NCBI RefSeq assembly: GCF_014174305.1
Contig: NZ_JABEQH010000018.1
Coordinates: 27,816-91,815 of the forward strand
Direction of reading: 5' to 3'
Length of the DNA: 64,000 bases
Source: Gluconacetobacter johannae
GTDB lineage: Bacteria > Pseudomonadota > Alphaproteobacteria > Acetobacterales > Acetobacteraceae
The notes under the pieces were generated by a model. The model was not told the DNA's origin and did no database searches. It saw nothing but the letters and a program-made list of their open reading frames with translations. Shown one piece after another: positions 17,757 through 26,088 of this stretch; the first letter of the stretch is position 1, and each line of letters starts with the position of its first letter. A program made the translations under genes and the position numbers.

Positions 17757-19311
17757 ACGCGCGCTTGCCCTGATTTTCCCGATCGTGCTGCTGGGATACG
17801 CCCTGGCGGGGGGACTGGCCTGTTACGGCTACCGGACGGCGCTGATCGGCTTGCAGAAGGCGCGGCTGGACCAGGAGGTCTTCCAGCTCAAATCCTCCTA
17901 TGCCGATTATGTGTCCCTCGGGTCCCGGCTGTTGTACGTTGTGCGTAACAGCAACGCCTTCCTGCTGTTTCTCAACGAAACCGACGAGGCGTACCGGACG
18001 CGCGCGCTGGCCGTCGGCATCCAGGACAGTCTCCAGTCCCTGGATCCGCGGGACGATACGTTCGTGTCGTGCAGTATCTTTCAACCCGATGGCCGGCTGG
18101 TCTTCCATTCCGACAATGGCCAGGATCCGTTCAGCACGGCAGGCGAGCGCCAGCGGGCTTTCGCACGGGCGGCGATCGCGGACGAGGCGCCGACGCGCTC
18201 GGCGCTGATCGTCGAGGATGACGGCCTGCCCTATCTGCTGATGTCCAGCCTGGTGCAGGCGCGGACCGCCCGCCAGCCCGTCCTGTCGCAACGGGAGCAG
18301 GCGGTGCTGTTGCAGATCGCGATCCGCCCGGTTCATTTCCAGGCCCTTCGGAGCGCGCTGGAGGCCGAGTACAGGACCCGGATCGAACTGTCCGCGACGC
18401 CCCTGGCGCCGAACGGCGAACTGTCGGCCGTCACCCGCCTGGCGCCGGACCTGTATGCCCGCCTGACGCCGCCCGATTCCTACCTGCATGGCCGGTTCCG
18501 CAGGATCGCCACCATCTCGGTCGTGATGAGCCTGAGCCTGAGCCTGGTGTCGATCGGCGTGCTGATGGTGCTGGTGCGGCGTTTCGTCACCGGCCCGGTG
18601 GAGGAACTGGACCGGCAGGTGAGCGGCATCATGGCGCAGCAGCGCGAGACCATCGACCTGCCCGGCACCGGCGAGGTCGGACGGCTGGCGGCGAATGTCA
18701 GGCGCCTGCATTGGGAACTGGACCAGGCGCTGAAGCGGACGCAACGCCTTTACGAGACGGATTCGGTGACGGGGATCGGCAACCGGATCTATTTCAATGA
18801 AATGCTGGAGCGTTTTTTCCACGAGGAAAGGACCACCGGGCAGCCGGTCACCATGCTGTTCATCGACCTCGATAATTTCAAGATGGTCAATGACGGGTAC
18901 GGTCATCGCGCCGGCGACGCGCTGCTGGAGGCCGTGGCCCATGCCCTGGTCCAGGCCCTGAGCGAGACCGCCCGCGCCTGCGATGCGGCGCCCGGCATCG
19001 CCGCCCGGTTCGCGGGGGACGAATTCGCCGTCCTGGTGCAGGCCGGCCCGCGGACTGCTTATGTGCAGGACCTGGTCCGTTCCATCCTTGCGCTGTTCCA
19101 GGGGGGATTCAGTGTCGATGGGGTTCGCCATCCGGTCACCGCCAGCATCGGCGTGGCCTCGGCGCCGGAAGACGCCCTCACGACGACTCTGCTGATATCG
19201 TGCGCCGACCATGCCATGTACCACGCCAAGGCCAGCGGCCGGAACACCGCCGCCTTCCATGGCGACCTGCCCACCGTTGCCCTGACCGGGAAATCTCCGC
19301 GGAACCGGTAG
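17743..19311 (+). CDS. Membrane HAMP-GGDEF diguanylate cyclase
   Basis: 522 residues. TM1 at ~7-28, then a ~220-residue periplasmic sensor region, TM2 (about 250-275), HAMP (RRFVTGPVEELDRQVSGIM) and a C-terminal GGDEF domain. The active-site signature is AGDEF (residues 424-428), a variant found in active cyclases; FIDLDNFKMVNDGYGHRAGD carries the Mg and guanine-binding residues. An RxxD (411-414) resembles the product-inhibition I-site but lies nine residues before AGDEF instead of five. There is no EAL domain. It should make c-di-GMP, the activator of BcsA. The overlap with the PotD-like gene implies that protein docks on its periplasmic domain. Confidence 0.93.
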   Translation: MTLNKRALALIFPIVLLGYALAGGLACYGYRTALIGLQKARLDQEVFQLKSSYADYVSLGSRLLYVVRNSNAFLLFLNETDEAYRTRALAVGIQDSLQSLDPRDDTFVSCSIFQPDGRLVFHSDNGQDPFSTAGERQRAFARAAIADEAPTRSALIVEDDGLPYLLMSSLVQARTARQPVLSQREQAVLLQIAIRPVHFQALRSALEAEYRTRIELSATPLAPNGELSAVTRLAPDLYARLTPPDSYLHGRFRRIATISVVMSLSLSLVSIGVLMVLVRRFVTGPVEELDRQVSGIMAQQRETIDLPGTGEVGRLAANVRRLHWELDQALKRTQRLYETDSVTGIGNRIYFNEMLERFFHEERTTGQPVTMLFIDLDNFKMVNDGYGHRAGDALLEAVAHALVQALSETARACDAAPGIAARFAGDEFAVLVQAGPRTAYVQDLVRSILALFQGGFSVDGVRHPVTASIGVASAPEDALTTTLLISCADHAMYHAKASGRNTAAFHGDLPTVALTGKSPRNR

Positions 19312-19328
19312 GGAGGGAGGCTGGTTCA

Positions 19329-20294
19329 TCAGATGCGGGTATCGGGACGGATGCCCGTCCGGGGCGAGAGATGCAGGATATAGGTCGGGTTGCGGATCAG
19401 CCGGCCCGGCCCGGTGGCGACGGTGCGGACCGTATGGCTGAGTTCGATCTCGTCGTGATGTTCCAGCGCGACCGAAAAGACGTGCTGCCGCCACGACAGC
19501 GCGGCCTCGAACTCGGACGCTTCCTGCCCGTAGCGCAGGCTCATCCCGTCCTGCCGGACGATCTGCCCGCCGGCCAGGGTCAGCATCGCGACACCGGCGG
19601 CCACCGTCGCGGCATGGCCGATATGGCGGAACAGATGGTCGTGCAGGCGCGGCAGGATGTGGCGCATCAGCACCGAAGACAGGATCGCCGCCATCGCCAC
19701 CGCCAGCCCGACGGTCATCGCCCGGGTCGTCAGCAGCCCGAAGCCGGCGTACAGGCCCAGCTTCATCAGATGCAGCAGGATCTCGTTCGCGGCCCGGGTC
19801 GCGACGATTTCCTCCTTGCACAGGCCCAGGCGGCGATAGAACCCGTTGAAGACCAGCCCCACCGCCCCGGTAAAGCCCGACAGGAACCCGGCCGCCGCCC
19901 CCGTCGCGACCAGCCACCCCAGCCGGACCGGCCGGTCGGAAACCGGGCGCGGCGCGCGGAACAGAAGCGGCAGGTTGCCCATCAGGAACAGGCCCAGCAA
20001 CACATCCAGATAGGCCGGGTTCATGCGGCTCAACCCCCAGGCGCCCAGCGCCGCGAAGGGCAGGGCGGCGGGGGCGAAGCGCCAGACCACCGCCCAGCGG
20101 ATGGACCGGCGGAACGTGGCGATGCGGGCCAGCGAACTGGCCGCCGTGCCGATCGACAGGGCGGCGGGCACCTGCGCCGCCGGGACGACCAGCCCCAGCA
20201 GAGGCATCAGGATCAGCCCCGCGCCGCCGCCCGAGACGGTGCTGAGGCCGAAGGCGAAAACCGAAGCGACCAGGATCAGGCACCAGACGAGCAT
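19329..20294 (-). CDS. TauE/SafE family sulfite/organosulfonate exporter-like permease
   Basis: 321 residues from the ATG at 20294, preceded by GGAAA; a GTG at 20321 would add nine residues. About eight hydrophobic segments with the family pattern FGLSTVSGGGAGLILMPLLG near the N-terminus and GAAAGFLSGFTGAVGLVFNGFYRR in the second half. The pair of GG/TG-containing repeats is diagnostic of TauE/SafE. The C-terminal ~55 residues are hydrophilic (SEFEAALSWRQHVFSVALEHHDE), unlike the compact typical member. The substrate cannot be inferred. It is convergent with the cyclase gene. Confidence 0.85.
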   Translation of the reverse strand: MLVWCLILVASVFAFGLSTVSGGGAGLILMPLLGLVVPAAQVPAALSIGTAASSLARIATFRRSIRWAVVWRFAPAALPFAALGAWGLSRMNPAYLDVLLGLFLMGNLPLLFRAPRPVSDRPVRLGWLVATGAAAGFLSGFTGAVGLVFNGFYRRLGLCKEEIVATRAANEILLHLMKLGLYAGFGLLTTRAMTVGLAVAMAAILSSVLMRHILPRLHDHLFRHIGHAATVAAGVAMLTLAGGQIVRQDGMSLRYGQEASEFEAALSWRQHVFSVALEHHDEIELSHTVRTVATGPGRLIRNPTYILHLSPRTGIRPDTRI

Positions 20295-20485
20295 GCGTCG
20301 CAATTTCCGTGATCGGGGCACATGTCGCGGGGGCGACGGCGGGCCGTTGACGGCATCATCATGACGTCCGGCCCTGCTGAAATCAGGTTAAAACCTCCCA
20401 ATCTGCCGCACCTGCCCTTTCGTGGGGGGCGGGCGGCTTCTATCGTCGGCGTCGCTGTCGTGGTCCGTCGGCCGGACCCTGTGGA

Positions 20486-21235
20486 ATGGAGAACCCCGAT
20501 CGTGTCGGGCATGAGATCGTGACGGGGATCGGTGCGACGACCCGCCTGCTGCTGGTTGAGGACGACCCCGATACCGCCGCCTATGTCCGCAACGGCCTGG
20601 CGCATGAGGGGATCGCCGTCACGATCGCCGACAACGGGATCGACGGCCTGTCCACGGCCTTGGGCCGGGAATGGGATGCGATCGTGTTGGACCGGATGCT
20701 GCCGGGCATGGACGGCCTGTCCATCCTGACCCGCCTGCGCGAGGCCGGCAGCCATATTCCGGTCATCTTCCTGACGACCATGGACGGGGTCAGCAGCCGC
20801 GTCGGCGGATTGCGCGGCGGGGCCGACGATTATCTGGTCAAGCCGTTCGCCGTGCGCGAACTGGCGGCGCGCATCGCCGTCCTGCTGCGCCGGGTCGGCC
20901 CGACGCGGCATGTGACCGCCCTGCGGGTGGCGGGGATCGTGCTCGACCTTCTGACGCGGGAGGTCACCCGCCATGGCCGGAAGATCCTGCTTCAACCGCA
21001 GGAAGTGAAGATCCTTGAATATTTCATGCGAAATCCCGAGACGATCCTTTCGCGCCAGATGCTGCTGCATTATGCCTGGAACGTGGATTTCCCGGTCCGC
21101 ACGAATATCGTCGAAACCCATATCAGCCGCCTGCGCGACAAGCTGGGACATGACGGCCGGCAACTGATCCAGACCATCCGGGGTGTGGGCTATGTCATGA
21201 GGGACAGCGATCTTGGCAGCATTCCCCCCGGCTAG
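20486..21235 (+). CDS. OmpR/PhoB-family response regulator
   Basis: 249 residues. Receiver domain with LLLVEDDPDTA (acidic pair), VLDRMLPGMDGL (phospho-acceptor Asp), FLTTMD (Thr) and DYLVKPF (Lys). A winged-helix DNA-binding domain follows with LQPQEVKILEYFMRNPETILSR, NIVETHISRLRDKLG and TIRGVGYVM. A GTG at 20519 is an alternative start closer to the domain. The 3' end overlaps the histidine kinase start by 23 bp, so the two form a pair. Targets are unknown; the adjacent SDR and TauE genes are candidates. Confidence 0.95.
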   Translation: MENPDRVGHEIVTGIGATTRLLLVEDDPDTAAYVRNGLAHEGIAVTIADNGIDGLSTALGREWDAIVLDRMLPGMDGLSILTRLREAGSHIPVIFLTTMDGVSSRVGGLRGGADDYLVKPFAVRELAARIAVLLRRVGPTRHVTALRVAGIVLDLLTREVTRHGRKILLQPQEVKILEYFMRNPETILSRQMLLHYAWNVDFPVRTNIVETHISRLRDKLGHDGRQLIQTIRGVGYVMRDSDLGSIPPG

Positions 21236-22661
21236 GGGCCGGATCGCCGCGATCGTCAGGGTCGTTTCCAGTCTCTCGTTCCGGATCGTCATTCTGTTCG
21301 CGGGTTTCCTGATGCTGTCGGGCATGCTGGTCATCCTGCTGTCGGGCCTGCACAGCCAGCGCTCGCTGCAAGGCCAGATCCGCCATGCCGTGGCGACCGA
21401 GCGGGCGGAGGTGCTGTCGGCGGCGGGGGGGCAGGATCTGGGGCACATGCTGCCCGTGGTCCGGAACCTGGTCCGGAACGAACCCGCGTTCTTCTATCTG
21501 CTGCAAGATGCGTCCGGCGCGGTCCTGGCCGGCAACATGCTGCATCTTCGCCCGGTTTCCGGCAGCCGCTGGCTGTCCTGGGCGCACCGGCTGCCCTTTG
21601 GGCTGAACGATATCCCGGTCTATGGCGAAGGGGTCGTGCTGGCGGATGGCGGCTATTTCTTCGTGGGCATCGATGCCTCCCCGCTGAGCCGGCTGCGGCG
21701 CGACATCGGGGCGATCGTGATCTGGAGCCTGTGCGGATTCTGCGTGCTGGGCATCGGCGGCGGCCTGATCCTGAGCGCCGTGATCCTGCGGCGGATCGAG
21801 ACGATCAGCGTGACCGCCCGCCGGATCATGAGCGGCGATATCTCGCAGCGGATTCCCTATCAGGGGACGGACGACGAATTCGACCATCTCGCCCACAGCC
21901 TGAATGCGATGCTGGAACAGAACGAAAGGCTGATCGCCAGCCTGCGGCAGGTGTCCAACGATATCGCGCATGACATGCGCCGTCCGCTGTCGCACCTGCG
22001 CCAGCGGCTGGAGACCGCGTCCCTTGCCGAGCATACGCCCGCCGGGTTCCGGGCGGCGATCGACGATGCGGTCATCGACCTCGATCTGGCACTGGAGATC
22101 TTTTCCTCGCTTCTGCGCCTGTCGCGGATCGAGGGCGGGATCGCGACCGACACGATGATGCCGGTCGCCCTCGACACCGTGACGGCGCAGGTCGCCGAAC
22201 TCTATCGCCCGGCGGCCGAGGACCGGCATCAGGCCCTGCTCGTCGCGTCCCCGGTGTCCGGGACGGTCGCCGGCGATCCGGTCCTGCTGATGCAGATGCT
22301 GTCCAACCTGGTGGAAAACGCCCTCAACCACACGCCGGACGGCAGCCGGATCACCATCAGCGGCGTGGCGGACGGCGAGCGGGTGACGCTGGTCGTGGCC
22401 GATGACGGGGCCGGCATTCCCACGGGCAGCCGCGAGCGTGTCTTCGACCGTTTCGTGCGCCTCGACAGCAGCCGCTCGGTGCCGGGCAGCGGCCTGGGGC
22501 TGAGCCTGGTGCGCGCGATCGTGCGCCTGCATGGCGGGAGCATCACCCTGTCGGACAACCGGCCCGGTTTGCGCTGTACGATCGTTCTGCCGCATATCGC
22601 CTTATTCAACCCTGTGCGGGATGCGGGCCCGGCCAGGGAACAGCCAGGAAACATGATGTGA
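21213..22661 (+). CDS. Two-component sensor histidine kinase
   Basis: 482 residues from a TTG at 21213, supported by GAGGGA about 7 nt upstream. TM1 (FRIVILFAGFLMLSGMLVILL) and TM2 (IVIWSLCGFCVLGIGGGLILSAV) flank a ~130-residue periplasmic region. Then come HAMP (RRIETISVTARRIMSGDIS), a DHp domain with phospho-acceptor His in SNDIAHDMRRPLSHLRQRLE, and an ATPase with N-box LSNLVENALNHTPDG, DDGAGIP, FDRFVRLD and GSGLGLSLVRAIVRLHGG. The signal is unknown. It overlaps the regulator upstream and the SDR downstream, where the stop shares GTGA with the SDR start. Confidence 0.95.
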   Translation: MAAFPPARGRIAAIVRVVSSLSFRIVILFAGFLMLSGMLVILLSGLHSQRSLQGQIRHAVATERAEVLSAAGGQDLGHMLPVVRNLVRNEPAFFYLLQDASGAVLAGNMLHLRPVSGSRWLSWAHRLPFGLNDIPVYGEGVVLADGGYFFVGIDASPLSRLRRDIGAIVIWSLCGFCVLGIGGGLILSAVILRRIETISVTARRIMSGDISQRIPYQGTDDEFDHLAHSLNAMLEQNERLIASLRQVSNDIAHDMRRPLSHLRQRLETASLAEHTPAGFRAAIDDAVIDLDLALEIFSSLLRLSRIEGGIATDTMMPVALDTVTAQVAELYRPAAEDRHQALLVASPVSGTVAGDPVLLMQMLSNLVENALNHTPDGSRITISGVADGERVTLVVADDGAGIPTGSRERVFDRFVRLDSSRSVPGSGLGLSLVRAIVRLHGGSITLSDNRPGLRCTIVLPHIALFNPVRDAGPAREQPGNMM

Positions 22662-23500
22662 GCACCACGTCCGAACGACCGGAATCGCGCCCTCTGGCTG
22701 TCGTGACCGGGGCGACCGGTGGAATCGGGCGGGAAATCGTCGCCCTGCTGGTCGGTTCCGGCTATCGCGTGACGATCCTGGCGCGCGGGGGCGCGGCTTC
22801 GCCGGGCGTTGCGTCCGGCGGCCCCGCGTGGGGGGCGCATGTCGCGGCGGTGTCCTGCGACCTGGCCCGGGTGGAGTCCATCGCCCAGGCGGCGGCCGCC
22901 ATCGTGGCGGCGGGCGATCCGGTCATGCTGCTGGTTCATTGCGCGGGGGTCATCAGCCCGGGGCAGGGCGATGGCCTGTGCGGCGACGGCGTGGCGCGGC
23001 AGGTTGCCGTCAATCTGACGGCCCCGATGCTGTTGACCTCGCGGTTGCTGGAATGCATGCCGCGGGGCGGCCATGTCGTGTTCGTCAATTCCATGGCCGG
23101 CGTGATGCCCCTGCAGGGCAGCGGGGTCTATGCCGCGACCAAGTTCGGGCTGCGCGGCTATGCCCTGTCGCTGGCGCTGGACCTGCGCCCGCGCGGCATC
23201 CGCGTGTCGTCCGTCTTCCCCGGGGCGGTCGATACGCCGATGCTGTGGCGGGAAATGGCGGAAGGCGGGTCCGTCCTCAATTTCGTCAGCCCGCCCGCCG
23301 CCCCCGCGGACGTGGCGCGGCGGATCGTCGCGGTCTGCCGCCGGCCGCGGCGCGAGGTGTTCCTGCCCCCGCTGGACGGAATGTTCGCCAATCTCTGCCT
23401 GCTGCTGCCCGGCGTGTTGCGCCTGTCCCTGCCGCTGCTGACCTTCAGTGGCCGCCGGGGCTATCGCCGGTTCCAGAAGCGTTGCGGGCCTGTGGAATAG
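22658..23500 (+). CDS. Short-chain dehydrogenase/reductase
   Basis: 280 residues, GTG start overlapping the kinase stop. Rossmann NAD(P) motif VVTGATGGIGREIV (TGxxxGxG), the NAG-like HCAGVISPGQ, catalytic Ser in FVNSMAGVMPLQGSG, and YAATKFG for the YxxxK pair. PGAVDTPM follows, as in classical SDRs. The C-terminal ~45 residues are hydrophobic (LCLLLPGVLRLSLPLL) then basic, suggesting membrane association. The substrate is not predictable. Translational coupling with the two-component genes is unusual for a metabolic enzyme. Confidence 0.88.
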   Translation: MSTTSERPESRPLAVVTGATGGIGREIVALLVGSGYRVTILARGGAASPGVASGGPAWGAHVAAVSCDLARVESIAQAAAAIVAAGDPVMLLVHCAGVISPGQGDGLCGDGVARQVAVNLTAPMLLTSRLLECMPRGGHVVFVNSMAGVMPLQGSGVYAATKFGLRGYALSLALDLRPRGIRVSSVFPGAVDTPMLWREMAEGGSVLNFVSPPAAPADVARRIVAVCRRPRREVFLPPLDGMFANLCLLLPGVLRLSLPLLTFSGRRGYRRFQKRCGPVE

Positions 23501-23505
23501 GCATG

Positions 23506-23572
23506 AAGGCAAGGGCTTCGCCCTTGACTCACCAAAGGGCGCAGCCCTTTGGAAACCCAGGACTTTAATAAA
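23506..23572 (-). repeat. Dispersed palindromic intergenic repeat, module C in reverse orientation
   Basis: Hairpin CAAGGGC-TTC-GCCCTTG, then CCAAAGGGC-GCA-GCCCTTTGG followed by AAACCCAG, the complement of the module C left half seen at 11839. It lies between the SDR gene and the LexA box of imuA. Confidence 0.8.
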
Positions 23573-23631
23573 CGAATGGGATGCATGGGCCGCGGATCTG
23601 GCGCGGGATTCCGCTTTCCTTTCGCTTATTT

Positions 23632-23646
23632 GTTCTCTATATGTTC
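23632..23646 (+). promoter_or_regulatory. LexA operator (SOS box)
   Basis: GTTCTCTATATGTTC is an exact GTTC-N7-GTTC direct repeat, the alphaproteobacterial LexA-binding consensus. It ends 17 nt before the imuA ATG, just before the AGGGGG ribosome site, well placed to block transcription of imuA-imuB-dnaE2. Confidence 0.9.
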
Positions 23647-23663
23647 CAATCCCGGAGGGGGAC

Positions 23664-24473
23664 ATGACGAGAACGGACCGAACCGACATGCTGGCCCGCC
23701 TGCGCGGGCAGATCGCCCGGATGGAGCGGAATGCCGCCCGCGTCGCGCCGGATGCGGGATGGGGCGATGGTCCGGCGCCCTGGGGGCTGGCGGTGCCCGA
23801 GATCGACCGGCATCTGCACGGCGGTCTGCTGCGCGGTGCGGTGCATGAGGTGATCGGCCAGGGCGGGGACATGACGCTGGCGGTCCTGCCGGCGCGGTTC
23901 GTCGCCCATGTCCTGGGGGTGGGCGACGGCCCTGTGGTCTGGATCGGGGGCGGCCTGTTCGACCTGCATGCGGACGGGCTGGTCCGGGCGGGGGTCGATC
24001 CCGGCCGCCTGCTGGGTGTCGCGGCGGGGCGGGACGACATGCTGGCGGTCTGCGAGGATTCGGTGCGGGCCTGCGGCGTCGCCGCGGTGGTGGCGGAACT
24101 GGACGGCGCGCTGTCGCTGACGGCGTCGCGCCGCCTGCAACTGGCGGCCGAGGGCTCGGGCGCCACCTGTTTCCTGATCCGCCGGTCGCGGCGGCCGGAC
24201 GATCGCACCCTGTTCCAGCCGACGGCCAGCGCGACCCGCTGGCGCATCGCCGCCCTGCCGTCGCCCGCCCCCATCGCGGGGGTGCGGGGCGTCGGCGCGG
24301 CGCGCTGGTCGGTGGATCTGCTGCGGTGCCGGGGCGGGCGGCCGGGCTCATGGATCGTGGAGGTGGGGGATGCGCCGGATCGTCTCGTTATGGCTGCCGT
24401 TCCTGCCGGTCGAGCGACTGCGGCGGCGGCATGCCCTGTCGCCGGACCGGCCGCTTGTCACGCGGTCGCATGA
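23664..24473 (+). CDS. imuA: ImuA, SOS mutasome accessory protein
   Basis: 269 residues, RecA-like and SulA-related. The N-terminus reads LARLRGQIARMER, then WGLAVPEIDRHLHGGLLRGAVHEV, a layout typical of ImuA. A degenerate RecA core follows (VVWIGGGLFDLHADGLVRAGVDPGRLL) and the mid-region RRLQLAAEGSGATCFLIRR. ImuA works with ImuB and DnaE2 in error-prone bypass of DNA damage. The ATG follows CGGAGGGGG and the upstream LexA box. The 3' end overlaps imuB by 104 bp, longer than usual. Confidence 0.9.
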   Translation: MTRTDRTDMLARLRGQIARMERNAARVAPDAGWGDGPAPWGLAVPEIDRHLHGGLLRGAVHEVIGQGGDMTLAVLPARFVAHVLGVGDGPVVWIGGGLFDLHADGLVRAGVDPGRLLGVAAGRDDMLAVCEDSVRACGVAAVVAELDGALSLTASRRLQLAAEGSGATCFLIRRSRRPDDRTLFQPTASATRWRIAALPSPAPIAGVRGVGAARWSVDLLRCRGGRPGSWIVEVGDAPDRLVMAAVPAGRATAAAACPVAGPAACHAVA

Positions 24474-25887
24474 CGGGCGCCGGCAGGTGATCGCCGCCGC
24501 CGACCCGGCCGCCCGCGCCCAGGGGGTCGTGCCCGGCCAGCCCCTGGCCCAGGCGCAGGCGCTGGTCCCCGACCTCCAGGTCCTGGCGGCGGACCCGGAT
24601 CGCGATGCCGCCGATCTGGCGCGGCTGGCCGGCAGGTGCCTGTGGATGTCGCCGCTGACCGCGCCGGACGGGGTGGACGGGATCTGGATCGACGCGTCCG
24701 GCTGCGCGCACCTGCATGGGGGCGAGCCTGCGATGCTGGGCCGGTTGCTGGACGACCTGGGGCGGCTGGGCCTGTCCGGCCGGGTTGCGATCGCCGACAC
24801 GCCGGGGGCGGCCCATGCGCTGGCCCGGCATGGCCGGTCGCGGCTGGCGGTGCTGCCGGCGGGCGCGCCGGAGACCCTGTTCGATTCCCTGCCGGTCGAA
24901 GCCCTGCGGATTGCCGGCGACACCGCCGACATGCTGCACCGGCTGGGCCTGGGGCGGATCGGCGCGGTGCGCGCAGCGCCGCGCGCGCCGCTGGCCCGCC
25001 GCTTCGGGCCGCTGCTGCTGACGCGGCTGGACCAGATGCTGGGGCGGGTGGCGGAACCGATCCGGCCGGTCCTGGCGCCGGAGATCGTCCAGGCCCGGCG
25101 CGGCTTCGTCGAACCGATTTCCACGCCAGACGCCTTTCGCGTCGTGATCGACGCTCTGGTCGCCGAGGCCTGCACGGCGCTACGCCGGCGGGGCGAGGGC
25201 GCGCGGCGGCTGGATCTGGTCTTCGAACGGGTGGACGGGACGGCGCGCGCGGTCCGGGTGGGCACGGCGCGGGCGGTGCACGATCCGGCGCATCTCGGCC
25301 ATCTGCTGGCGGAACGGATCGAAAGCGTGGAACCCGGTTTCGGGGTCGAGGCGATGCGCCTGCTGGTCACGGCGGCCGAACGATGCGCGCCGGTCCAGGA
25401 TGGCGGAGGCCGGAGGGGGATCGGGGATGAGGCGGACCTGTCGGTGCTGGTCGATCGGCTGTCCAATCGCCTGGGGCCGGAGCGGGTCTTTCGCCTGGCC
25501 CCCGTGGCCACCCATGTGCCCGAGCGCCGCCAGCGCCGGGTGCCGGCCGACCGTGCCGGCGGGGGCGGGACCTGGTCGGCCGACTGGCCGCGCCCGATCC
25601 GCCTGTTGCCGGCGCCGGAACCGGTGCGGGTGACCGCGCTGCTGCCCGATCATCCGCCGCGCGCCTTCATCTGGCGCCGCTCCCGGCACGAGGTCGTGCG
25701 GGCCGACGGGCCGGAACGGATCCTGGGCGAATGGTGGCGACCCGCGACCGATGCCGACAACGACCGGGTGCGCGAGTACTGGACCGTCGAGGACCGCGAC
25801 GGCCGGCGCTTCTGGCTGTTCCGCCGGGGGGACGGGCAGCATGTCTGGTCGGGCGATCAGGGATGGTTCCTGCATGGCTTTTTCTGA
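24370..25887 (+). CDS. imuB: ImuB, Y-family polymerase-like mutasome subunit
   Basis: 505 residues. The N-terminus RRIVSLWLPFLPVERLRRR matches ImuB. A DinB-like fold follows without the usual catalytic acid cluster: DGIWIDASGCAHLHGG stands where Y polymerases carry their acidic motif, consistent with ImuB being non-catalytic. The C-terminal third holds WPRPIRLLPAPEPV and FIWRRSRHEVVRADGPERILGEWW, and YWTVEDRDGRRFWLFRRG. ImuB bridges DnaE2, ImuA and the beta clamp. The stop codon lies inside the left arm of a 34-bp inverted repeat. Confidence 0.93.
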   Translation: MRRIVSLWLPFLPVERLRRRHALSPDRPLVTRSHDGRRQVIAAADPAARAQGVVPGQPLAQAQALVPDLQVLAADPDRDAADLARLAGRCLWMSPLTAPDGVDGIWIDASGCAHLHGGEPAMLGRLLDDLGRLGLSGRVAIADTPGAAHALARHGRSRLAVLPAGAPETLFDSLPVEALRIAGDTADMLHRLGLGRIGAVRAAPRAPLARRFGPLLLTRLDQMLGRVAEPIRPVLAPEIVQARRGFVEPISTPDAFRVVIDALVAEACTALRRRGEGARRLDLVFERVDGTARAVRVGTARAVHDPAHLGHLLAERIESVEPGFGVEAMRLLVTAAERCAPVQDGGGRRGIGDEADLSVLVDRLSNRLGPERVFRLAPVATHVPERRQRRVPADRAGGGGTWSADWPRPIRLLPAPEPVRVTALLPDHPPRAFIWRRSRHEVVRADGPERILGEWWRPATDADNDRVREYWTVEDRDGRRFWLFRRGDGQHVWSGDQGWFLHGFF

Positions 25888-26056
25888 AAGCCCGCTTGAA
25901 AACGCATTTTGCCGGCGATCCGACGCGCGTTTCCTGCGCTTCGGTGCTCACGGCCCTCAAGGCCGCTCCGCTCCGATGCTCGCAAACCCACGCCGGGCGT
26001 GCCGCTGCGCGACACTCTCGCTCGGCAAAAAGCGTTTTCAAACGGGCTTTGAGAAA
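25881..26056. mobile_element. 176-bp MITE-like element with 34-bp terminal inverted repeats
   Basis: The left arm 25881-25914 and the right arm 26023-26056 are inverted copies matching at 31 of 34 positions (core CTTGAAAACGC, with GCATTTTGCCG against its partner). The interior has a smaller hairpin, CGGCC-CTCAA-GGCCG, near 25955-25970. It has no coding capacity of its own. It separates imuB from dnaE2, and the left arm supplies the imuB stop codon. Transposition history is inferred; no target-site duplication was established. Confidence 0.65.
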
Positions 26057-26088
26057 TCGCTTGAGCACGCCTGCCACGGGGGCCGGTC

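Noticed and set aside
19012..19026. AGDEF considered as a degenerate, inactive GGDEF
   Set aside because: AGDEF variants are known to be active cyclases, and the metal and guanine-binding residues of the domain are intact.
24370..24473. 104-bp imuA/imuB overlap considered as a frameshift in imuA
   Set aside because: The ImuA frame remains plausible to its end and the imuB start has the conserved N-terminus; long overlaps occur in such operons, so no error is claimed.
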